Of a stretch of 64,000 nt of DNA, positions 55,858 to 64,000 are shown piece after piece. The translations under genes and the position numbers were made by a program. Below the pieces are notes generated by a model. The model had not been told where the DNA came from. It saw nothing but the letters and a program-made list of their open reading frames with translations, and did not search any database. Source of the DNA: Azolla caroliniana (Eukaryota > Polypodiophyta); NCBI GenBank assembly GCA_043228905.1, contig JBHGNT010000009.1, forward strand, positions 7,502,001 through 7,566,000. Reading direction: 5' to 3'. Every line of letters starts with the position of its first letter. Position 1 is the stretch's first letter.

Positions 55858-56631
55858 TGTTAGCGTGTATCGTGTGAGGAAGTTGTCCCTCCTATGAGAC
55901 AAGTCGACAGTCGAAGTCTATGAGAGAAGTTGGCAGTCGAACAGAGACAAGCTGAACACTGGATGGTCGGTTGGATCGACCAACAAGTCGACAAGGTTGT
56001 CGACTGTTCTTGGAGGAGATAGAGAGCCGACTACATTGATGGATGCTCCAAGTGAAGACAAGGCGGACAATTCAGGCCAACCAAACGAAGTCGAAAAAGT
56101 CGACAAGTTGGGCCAATTGGATAGTCAACATGAGAGTCGGCTAGTCGGGCCAATTGGACTGCCGACTTGTGTGTGGGTCGGATAGGCGAGTCGATTAGTC
56201 GGTTGATTAACGACTATTATTATTATTGTTAGATAATAATAATAATAGCTTATTCCTATCTAGAAATAGGAAGAGCTAGGGAAAACTAGTTAGGTGGACA
56301 TAACGAAGTGTTGTATAACGTTGTTGTACTGAGAGCAACAGAGAGTAGGAAGAGAGACACGAGAGCGTGAGCGACGCCATAGTTGAATGATACTAGACAC
56401 CAAGAGCCATGTGTGGCCGATACATATGTATAGAGAGTGTTGTAATATGTTCTTCCTTGTATATCTCTACTATAGTGATTCTCTGTTGTTCGTGGTTTTC
56501 CCATGTTTAGGGTTTCCACGTAAAACACAATGTATTCTGTGCATTCTGTGTGTTTTGTTGTTTTCTGTTTTCCGCGTTGTGTATTATTCAATCTATATTT
56601 CTTAGAGATAAATGGTTCGATCCCGTCAAAC
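55858..56631 (+). mobile_element. 5' LTR of plus-strand copia element E
   Basis: Starts TGTTAGCGTGTATC at 55858. Repeated GTCGACA/AGTCGGC words, a TTATTATTATTG run and AGTCGGTTGATTAACG link it to the solo LTR at 10659-11245. The 3' boundary is uncertain; a CGATCCCGTCAAACTA end fits the solo LTR end by alignment. It lies ~20 bp before a copia gag start. Confidence 0.7.
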
Positions 56632-56653
56632 TAGATTAAGGTGAGGTTCAACA

Positions 56654-57620
56654 ATGGAAGGGAGTGTGAGCGGCTTTCCAGGAATGATGTTCCTGAACTC
56701 ACACAACTATGATGACTAGAAGATCAAGATGGAAGATCTTCTAATAGTCAAAGATCTGTACGAACCCATAGACAGAGAAGAAATATCCATCGGGGTGTTA
56801 GAGTCTAAATGGAAACTCCGGAACAAAAAGGCATTTGACATCATTAGACAATGTGTAGATGTTAGTGTCCTTGAACATGTGGCTAACGACACAACCGCCT
56901 ACGAAATGTGGCACAATTTGTCAGGGCTGTACGAGAGGAAGAATTTTCTAAACAAAACCCCGTTGATGAGAAAGATCGTAATCTTGACTTAAGTACAGAG
57001 ACGGAGAAAGCATAGTGGTACACATCAACACATTCATGGGGTATGTAAATCAACTTGCGACAGCCAAGTTTCCCCTTGATGATGCTAGGCATGCACTACT
57101 ACTAGTGTGTACCCTACCAGACAACTGGGAGAACTTGGTGGTGTCTCTCAGTACCTCGTGCCAAGAAGAGAACTTGTCCTTACAAGTGGTAAAGACAGGT
57201 ATCCTAAACGAGGAGACGAGAAGGAAGGACAAGGGTGTCCTATCCCAGTCGGAGGCGAATGTGACACAACATTCAAGCAGAGAAACCCACAACGAAGAGA
57301 CAAGTCTCATGCCAAATCCAAGTCCAGGGGTAAGCTTACATGCTTACATGCTTCCAAAAGGACTGTCGACACCTTAAGAAGGACAAAGGTGTCTCAAATT
57401 ATGTAGAACCCATAAAGTTTTTTGATGAAAAGGGCACTTCAGCCGTGGCTACAAGCGAAGAGGAGCTCCTGCTCATTTGCAAGCACGCAAGTGCAAACCT
57501 TGCAAATGAAGAGTGCACCTGGGTGATTGACTCTGGTGCATCATTTCACATAACTCCCTCGAGAGAGTGCTTCTCATCTTACACAACCAGTGACTGGCTA
57601 TGTAAAGATGGGAGACACAA
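56654..57620 (+). pseudogene. Copia element E gag and protease start
   Basis: ATG at 56654 opens MEGSVSGFPGMMFLNSHNYD, followed by a stop (TAG in place of the usual Trp). The main frame from 56729 gives gag words (WKLRNKKAFDIIRQCV, YEMWHNLSGLYERKNF), shifts at ~56990, then HINTFMGYVNQLATAKFPL and DNWENLVVSLS (57020-57170). A half zinc knuckle (CFQKDCRHLKKD, ~57345) leads to the protease active site WVIDSGASFHITP (57521-57560). At ~57620 the reading is broken by LINE 3 and resumes at 59476. Confidence 0.82.
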
Positions 57621-59475
57621 CTCATCCACTACTATTGTATATGGATAATCTAGTATCAATTGGTCAACTTCACGGTTTGCAAATGAAAGACAAACATGAT
57701 TTCGTGGCTCAAGCATATGCAAATGATACATCATTCATGTCACAAAACAATCCAAATGATATGAGGGTTATTATGGATGCCCTCAAATTGTATGGATTAG
57801 CTACTAGATTGCATGTTAACTTCAACAAGTCCAAACTCCTATCGTTGACACCATATAGTTGGCATCAACTTTTGTGGCTAGGTCAAGTTGTTAGCCCAAA
57901 TGAAATGGTTAGACATCTTGGCTATCCATTGGGATTGAATGCAATAGGGAACAAAAAGACTGAATGGGTTCTGCAAAAAGCAAGACAAAAGTTGAGCCAT
58001 TGGAAGATTGTAACATGGCCGCTCCATGTCAGATTGAGGATAGTGCAATCTCTATTAATGGATTACTTGCAATATTACTTAATTATGATTGATTGGCTGA
58101 AACACATGCTACAAAAGATTAACTCAGAAATCATAAGCAACTTTTGGTGCTCTAAGCAGTTGCATAGAGGTATATGACTCATATCACTAGAGAAGATATG
58201 CACTCCACGATTGAGTGGAGGGCTAAATATTCTTAATTTGCAATTGCATATGTTGGCTAGAAAGCTACTTTACTACCAAAATTTGCTAAAAAAACATTGC
58301 CTTGGGGAAGAAGGCCATCTGATATGTTTGATAATTTGAAAACCAAGTCATTTGGCTCATGGGATACTAACCATTAGGATGTAGTATTTGGAAAGCTTGA
58401 CGGGCACATCAAAGGCTGTCCGTTTAGCTCAGAGCTTCTAAAGCACTGGAAGGAAGTATTGCACCACATAAAATGGTGAGGTAGGAATTCAGAATTAGGG
58501 AACTCTTTAGGCCTCGAAAGCTTACATTGGAGTGCTATATTCCCACGGTCAGTAGCTGAACAAGAGCCCAGGAAAGCTTATTTTTTAGCAAAGAAGGGGC
58601 CAAAAGCAATTGCAGATGTGGTAAATGACCAAGGTCACTTATTGCACTTCAATGACATGACATGTCGTTATAGTCTTGGGCCACATCATCGCGTTATCTG
58701 GAATCAAGTCACATAGTTGGTACTTTCATTAGTACTTGTGCCACTAGATGGAGATCGCAGGATTCAAGACTAGATGTTACAAAAAGGGAACATTGTTATT
58801 CCAATGAATAACACTACAACACATTCAATGTATATGTTGTTGCAACTTGTTCCGTGGTTTCACAAACATGCAAATGCATTATGGAACCTACACAAAACAC
58901 AGTCCTGGTGAAAAAACAGGCTTACAAGCTTATGGAGCTCTAGTCTTCCACTTAAGCAAGGGGTATTCCTATGGAGATGTCTAGGGTGTGCTCCCGACTG
59001 GGTCGAATCAACAAAAGAGATTGATAGCCTCACCGCATTGTACAAGATGTGGTGGACGATTGGAAATAGTCCCACACTTATTATGGACTTGCTCATTCAC
59101 TACAACATTTGTACAAATACTAAGTGCGTCTCTTTATCACAGATTTATTGGCCGAAGGTTTGGGAAACACTTTTGGCTATTTGGACAAATTCTGTGCGCC
59201 CTATCCAACAATACCTATTTTCTCCAATGGACACGATTTTGGGCGCTCTGGACCATTTGGACAACCCGCAATAATAAGGTCTTTGATCGAATCCAACTAC
59301 ATGAAGTTAGCTTCTTTAAGCAATCCCTCAGGCAATCTCTATTTGATTCTCTGCAACTTAGAGACATCACACTGCAAATTTACAATGGACACTTGTATAT
59401 ATATATTTTATTCTTTGTGGGTTTTCACCTCACTTTAAGGTTTCCCACTAGTAATAAAACTGTTACTAAAAGAAA
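57621..59475 (+). mobile_element. 5'-truncated L1-like LINE (LINE 3) inserted in copia E
   Basis: The element begins inside the RT domain: YMDNLVSIGQLHGLQMKD, AQAYANDTSFMSQN (YADD changed to YAND), VRHLGYPLGL and ARQKLSHWKIVTWPLHVRLR. It ends with a zinc-binding RVT domain (CTRCGGRLEIVPHLLWTC at ~59035-59090) and WTIWTTRNNKVFDR. The 3' end is a short A-rich AATAAAACTGTTACTAAAAG. The flanks are a target duplication: ATGTAAAGATGGGAGACA at 57600-57617 and ATGTAAAGGTGGGAGACA at 59476-59493. Several stops in the body make it inactive. Confidence 0.88.
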
Positions 59476-59817
59476 ATGTAAAGGTGGGAGACAACAGAGT
59501 GTGTAGTATAGCCGGCATACGAAGTGTATGTTTGACCCTAAGGGATGTTTGACATGTCCTTGATATCAAGCTGATTCTAATATGGATTGGAAGACTTCAT
59601 GATGAAGGCTATAGTGGTAGGCTGTAGCTTTGAAAATAGCAAGTGGAAGTTTGGCAAAGGAAGTCTCATAGTGGCCCGAGCACAGAAACAGGGCACTCTA
59701 TATGTGATGCATGCCAAGTTGTGCAAGGAAGAAGCAAACATAGCAACCGACTCGAGTGGAGAGATATGGCACAAGAGGCATCGCCACATGACGTCACGAA
59801 CGGGTGGAATGAGGCTA
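59476..59817 (+). mobile_element. Copia element E resumed: GAG-pre-integrase
   Basis: After the LINE the copia reading continues: GDNRVCSIAGIRSV, then SWKFGKGSLIVARAQKQGTL with GEIWHKRHRHM (59640-59800), the same GAG-pre-integrase layout as element C. It ends at ~59817, where the sequence changes to an LTR-like segment. Integrase, RT and 3' LTR are missing. Confidence 0.75.
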
Positions 59818-60165
59818 AGTACTAAGAGAGAGCGAGAGCATAAGCAAGATCACAAGATTGTCAAGGACAAGTAGACGAGGCTCAATATTAAGAGATAGCG
59901 GGAGAGAGAGCATAGACAAGAGAACAAGTAAGAGAGAGGATAGAAAAATAAACAAAAATTGTATATGCTTTTGTAACTGGTGTTGTTCACCTTGATTGTA
60001 ATCAAGGTGCACCCCAATATTTATACAAGAATGTGGAGGTATGCATGAAAGCTAGAAGACTTCTAGAGAGTGCATGAAGATGCATTCTCTAGGAAGTTCT
60101 TGAAAGTTCTAGTGATCAATCTATATGAAATAAGTTGAGTCTTACACAATACAATAATGCATAGA
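59818..60165 (-). mobile_element. LTR-like segment, perhaps 3' LTR of the chromovirus
   Basis: On the minus strand a TATAAATATTGGGG box (~60026-60013) is followed by an inverted word (CACCTTGATT/AATCAAGGTG) and a CT-rich run, as in LTR promoters. It lies just 3' of the chromovirus coding end, on the expected side and strand. Exact ends were not determined. Confidence 0.45.
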
Positions 60166-60171
60166 TGGGTG

Positions 60172-60250
60172 TAGCTCAATTGGTAAGGTTGCCCAATAAG
60201 ACCAGAAGGTCATGGGTTCAACCCCCACCATTCCATGTTGCATCCAGTCT
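60172..60250 (+). repeat. tRNA-derived SINE copy, same family as 23534-24093
   Basis: A box TAGCTCAATTGG (60172-60183) and B box GGTTCAACCCC (60215-60225), 43 bp apart, followed by CATTCCATGTTGCATCCAGT, the counterpart of the tail in the 23.5-kb copies. It sits between the LTR-like segment and the chromovirus coding end. Confidence 0.72.
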
Positions 60251-60261
60251 ATGACATTATC

Positions 60262-61997
60262 CTCCCTCTAAGGCCGCCTCCTTGGATCCGCAACCGGTTT
60301 TTGTGGATAACGTTCATGAAATGCTCGAACTATGTTTGGGGCATGTTTGAGATGATGTGCCGGCTCCCACGTTGCTTTGGAGATTGCGTACCCTTTCCAG
60401 AGTACAAGGTATTGAAGCTAGTGACAAAAGAGACGAGAGTCGAGAATTTGGTCGACCTCATATTCTTCTCCGGTTGAGAGCTGGATTGGTGGTGGAGGAG
60501 ATAGGTGTCGACTGGGGATTTCAGATATATGGCGAGGTTCTAGAGGGAGACATGGAATACATTATGAATATGAAAGTGGGAAGGTAGCTCTAAGCGAACA
60601 ACCATGGAACCAATTTTCTCAATGATTCGGAAAGGGCCTAACTTCTTGTAATCAAGCTCCAAACAAGGACGAGTGGTGGCAATATTGCGACGGAGAAGCC
60701 AAACAAAGTCTCCTACCTCGAACTTGGGAGCATCTAAGCGGCGACGACTAGCTTGCTCCTTATAGCGTTCACCAGCGAGGGTGAGCTCCAAGGAAAGATC
60801 GCGATGTACATCCTCCAAGAGACGTGCCCAGTCCTCCGCAGAAGGATTGACAAAGTCAGAGGGAAGCGAAATGTTGAAGCGGGGGTGGAGACCGTAGTTG
60901 GCAAAAAATGGAGTAACTCCCGTAGATGCATGCATAGAGTTGTTGTAGGTGAACTCGGCAAGTGGGAGAAGGTCAACCTAGTTGTCTTGTTGGTAACCAA
61001 GAGAGCATCACAAGTATTGTTCCAAGATTTGGTTAACCGGCTCCGTTTGTCCATCGGTTTGCGGATGATAAGCGGAAGATAGATTCATAGTACAACCGAA
61101 CGTTTGCAGAAGGCGCCGCTAGAAATTGGAAACAAATTGTGGTCCTCGATCAGAAGTGATATCGTTTAGGAGTCCATGTAGTTGAACCACATTTTTGAAA
61201 AACAAATCGGTTGTCTCCTCTCCGGTAATGGTTTTGGCACATGGAGCAAAATGAGCCATCTTGGTGAAGCGATCGACCATGACAAATACCGAGTCATAAC
61301 CACCAATAAAGGGAAGGTCAGTGATGAAATCCATGGAAAGAGAGGCCCATGGTCGTTTGGGGATTGGGAGAGGGCGAAGGAGACCATATGGTCGATGATG
61401 AGATGCTTTAGAGCGAGCACAAACGTCGCATGACTTAACAAAATCTTTGACCAATTTCCATGGTTGTGGCCATTAGTATCCCTGAGATATCAACTCCAAG
61501 GTTTTCGCAACTCCAAAATGACCAACAAGTGGATCATCGTGACACTCGTGAAGCACCCTTGTTCGACAAGGACCTTCTAGGACATACAAAAGATTATCCT
61601 AAATTGTAAAACGAGCTAAATCAGGTCTTTTGGGTTCATGGGAGGGGTTTGTGATACTTGCCTTGACCTCTGTGGCGAACTTGTCAGTCGTAGTGGCTTC
61701 TAATATTTGCTTGAGCAAAGAGTCATCCTGGAGCAAGCAAGTCGTGAAGTTGTAGAATTGGTTAACAAACTTTGGGACTGCTGAACATGGGCTTCATCCT
61801 CTAGAGTGAGCTTGAACTCAGACCGACGAGATAAGACATCGACCGTCGTGTGTTGAGCGCCGGGTCGAAAGATTATCTCAAAACCATAGTCTGCCAAGAA
61901 GGTCGACCATCGCGCTTGTCTACGATTTAAGGTTTGTGTGGTAGAAAAGTATATTAGATTTTTGTGATCGGTAATCACTTGGATACGATGTTGCGCC
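60262..61997 (-). mobile_element. Ty3/gypsy chromovirus: RNase H, integrase, chromodomain
   Basis: Minus-strand order: RNase H end (IQVITDHKNLIYFSTTQTLN with LNRRQARWSTFLADYGFEI, 61980-61870); zinc and DDE integrase (SCDVCARSKASHHRP; SMDFITDLPF; FVMVDRFTKMAHF; DRGPQFVSNF, ~61430-61120); integrase C-terminal GPY/F part (KKLGPFRIIEKIG, HIHNVFHVSLL, ~60650-60540). A chromodomain follows at the very end (EEYEVDQILDSR, one stop, YLVLWKGYAISKATWEPA, ~60475-60330). Chromodomains steer integration toward particular chromatin marks. Stops and shifts break the integrase (e.g. between 61119 and 60935). The RNase H is cut at ~61997 by inserted sequence. Confidence 0.85.
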
Positions 61998-62660
61998 CCA
62001 GATGAAATTGAAAGAGAAGGATATAGAAACCTCGTGAATCCCACGAGTATAGTTTATTTATCTTATTAATATTTAAAACCCTAATTATATTTTAGAATAG
62101 ATTAGAATCAATAGGAATAGATTGGAAAAGAGAGATCGAAAACCTCGTGAATCCCACGAGCATAGTTTATTTTATTAATCATTATTTTTGAACCCTAATG
62201 ATTTTTCATCCATAATTTTCTCTCCCCCATTACATTGTGCTCCCCATCCTTATATAGTGATGAGAGAGTCTTAACATTCCATGCTTTTTCTCTAACTATG
62301 GACTCCATGTTTTCTCTATCTATAGACTATATGCTTTTTCTAACATGCTTCTTCTAAAAGTGATCATATTTTTTCTACCCTCATGCGTTTTTATCGACTA
62401 TAGTGTTCATGCACGCTTGATGTGCATGTGTAGCTTTTTTCTATTGCGTTTTTCTTCTAATCCTAGAAAATATGCGTGAATTAACCATTCTATGTGGGAT
62501 ATCTATTATTTTTATACTTATGATGTGTTAGTGTAATGGTAAGTTACAACCTTCAAAGTATTAACATGGAGGTATAAGGTTCGGATCTTGCCCTATCCAT
62601 GTAACATGTATTCTCATATTTTTTTTGTTTTCTTCATATTTATTAAATCGGGTACTTTAT
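61998..62660 (-). mobile_element. AT-rich LTR-like insertion in the chromovirus
   Basis: Minus strand: a TATATAAGGATGGGG box (~62258-62244) and AACCCTAAT words resemble an LTR promoter and leader. The word AACCTCGTGAATCCCACGAG occurs at ~62029 and ~62150, so part is duplicated. Its right part contains a tRNA-like element. Ends were not defined. Confidence 0.4.
62526..62592 (+). repeat. Possible second tRNA-derived SINE head
   Basis: GTTAGTGTAATGGTAAG (A-box-like, 62526) and AGGTTCGGATC (B-box-like, ~62577) about 52 bp apart, as in tRNAs with a longer variable arm. Different from the 23.5-kb family. Not a real tRNA gene, since no acceptor stem pairs. Confidence 0.4.
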
Positions 62661-62684
62661 ACGTTTTTCACGTAGTGTATTTCG

Positions 62685-63235
62685 CTTCCGGCTACCACTC
62701 GCAAACAAACGGACAAGCAGAACGAACAAATCAAACGTTGGAACAATATCTTCGGTGTTTTCTAAGCTATCGCCAAGATGACTAGGCGGATATTCTCCAC
62801 TTCGCTGAATTTGCGTATAATAAACTCTGTCCACTCATTGACTAAGGTTACACCATTTTATGCTTATACGGGCTATCATCCCCGGTGGTGTGTATTTGAA
62901 ACTACGGAGTAACCCACAAATCCTTGTGTAGAGGATTGCTTGGAGCGGTTACGCAAGTTACAAGCGGATTTATCTACTCATTTACAACAAGCGCAACAAA
63001 CACACAAGGATTATGCGGATCGTCATCAACTTCCATCCTATTTTAACATTGGAGATCGGGTATGGTTATTATGATGACATATCAAGACTACTCGCCCATG
63101 CGATAAATTGGATTATCGACGATTGGGTCCTTTCCGTATTATCAGAAAAATTAATGATGTCGCTTTTTGTCTCGATCTACCTCTAAAACTACGGATACAT
63201 CCGGTATTTCATAGTTCTCTTCATGGTTGTTAGGT
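62685..63235 (+). mobile_element. Ty3/gypsy integrase C-terminal fragment
   Basis: Plus strand: [20 protein letters not shown] (integrase region after the last catalytic residue), HFAEFAYN, then after shifts YADRHQLPSYFNIGDRVWLL and [20 protein letters not shown] with [11 protein letters not shown] (~62790-63230). The order matches gypsy integrase to GPY/F module; the text stops where a chromodomain would follow. Several stops are present. Confidence 0.78.
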
Positions 63236-63400
63236 ACGTTAGGTACGGTACTGATACCATACGTATTTAACGTATTAATACGGGTATAGTACCTCCCAAT
63301 TTTAAAATACGTTAAATACGTTTTTTAGTATGTTAAATACCTATAAAATTCATAAAATACGTATAGTACGTTAAATACGTTAAATACTTCTAGAATTTGA
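63236..63400. repeat. Cluster of TTAAATACGT-type words
   Basis: About ten copies of ATACGTTAAATACGT fragments and inverses in ~160 bp. Similar AATACGT words occur at 31980-32050. No gene content. Confidence 0.75.
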
Positions 63401-64000
63401 AATTTATTTACTTTCTTAAAAAATATTTGTAATATTGTAATATTGTAACCGTGTATATGCAATGTAACGAAGCATTCCATGGCTGTAGTTGCATCTTAAA
63501 AGTACTAAAGGGCAAATCGAGCAAATATGAGAATCAAAAGGATACAAATCAACAAATCAAATAGATATTTGTTAGGTAAAAAAAAACCCAAACTTGTTGG
63601 GCATTTACAACAACAGCCAAGGCCACGAAGCAAAAACTATATATCCCTCACATGATTGAGGGAATTCACATGATGAGTCATGACAAGCTAAAATTCTACA
63701 AAAAAAATCGTACTTTTGACAAAAACAACACTTTGACAAGAAGTGCAACATACCTATTGAAGAAAAGACCACATCTTTTGATTTGGAAAAAACCTTCAGA
63801 ACACATAACATCAAATATTTGAGATACACTTACATTGCATTTTGTCAAAGAAATAGAATGCATTGTAGGAACAAAATTTAGAAAAAAACCTTAACAACAC
63901 ATAACATCAGATATTTGACTTCTAAGAACACATAACTTGAACTATGTCCAAGACTCCAATGTATCAAAATGGGCTTAGATCAAAGAAAAGTAACATATGG
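63401..64000. other. AT-rich window end, no gene recognised
   Basis: A 74-codon minus-strand frame (63829-63605) has no motif. A near repeat is visible: AAAAAACCTTMA, ACACATAACATCA and ATATTTGA words at ~63787 and ~63890. Confidence 0.5.

Overview
This window is nuclear DNA from a land plant, most likely a seed plant. It carries a plastid outer-envelope pore gene split by introns, a degraded pentatricopeptide-repeat (PPR) gene, an AP2/ERF repressor with an EAR motif, and a dense layer of plant-type Ty1/copia, Ty3/gypsy (chromovirus), LINE, hAT-like and tRNA-derived SINE sequences. I cannot fix the lineage from sequence alone. There are no prokaryotic features.

Only two host genes look functional. 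(1) OEP24 on the minus strand (1066-3726) has three exons whose joined reading frame gives 212 residues. (2) An ERF repressor on the plus strand has its CDS at 52728-53489, with a probable 5' UTR intron at 51346-52705 and a promoter region around 50.4-50.85 kb. The 3' end of a PPR pseudogene enters from the left edge. About 6.85-7.44 kb holds possible antisense chaperonin-60-like relics, followed by a ~195/385-bp tandem array.

The remainder is mobile-element strata. 9.2-18.9 kb is a pile of copia elements: a decayed plus-strand copia split by a solo LTR (10659-11245), a reversed LTR remnant, and a plus-strand copia interrupted by a GC-richer minus-strand copia (13081-17143). The last keeps a long RT-RNase H frame with an unusual ~196-residue tail. 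A perfect 44-bp inverted repeat with a 13-nt loop follows at 18944-19044. 20.6-23.4 kb is an endonuclease/RT LINE carrying a 254-bp hAT-like element; a 965-bp relative lies at 35742-36706, and both have 8-bp target duplications. 23.5-24.1 kb holds three apparently identical 187-bp tandem copies of a tRNA-derived SINE-bearing unit.

24.6-30.8 kb has no recognisable gene apart from simple repeats and a CT-rich, leader-like segment. 30.85-35.0 kb holds gypsy and L1-like LINE relics, the latter with a 133-bp triplication. 37.1-46.1 kb is one copia element (A) split by a nearly full-length copy of its own family (B, 39548-45175; LTRs, PBS, gag and pol recognisable). 46.1-50.4 kb is AT-rich and gene-free. 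55.0-63.2 kb has a copia RT relic, a plus-strand copia with a 5'-truncated LINE inserted in its protease region (with target-site duplication), a minus-strand chromovirus with a C-terminal chromodomain, and a plus-strand gypsy integrase tail. Coordinates of decayed elements are approximate unless an end is stated as seen.
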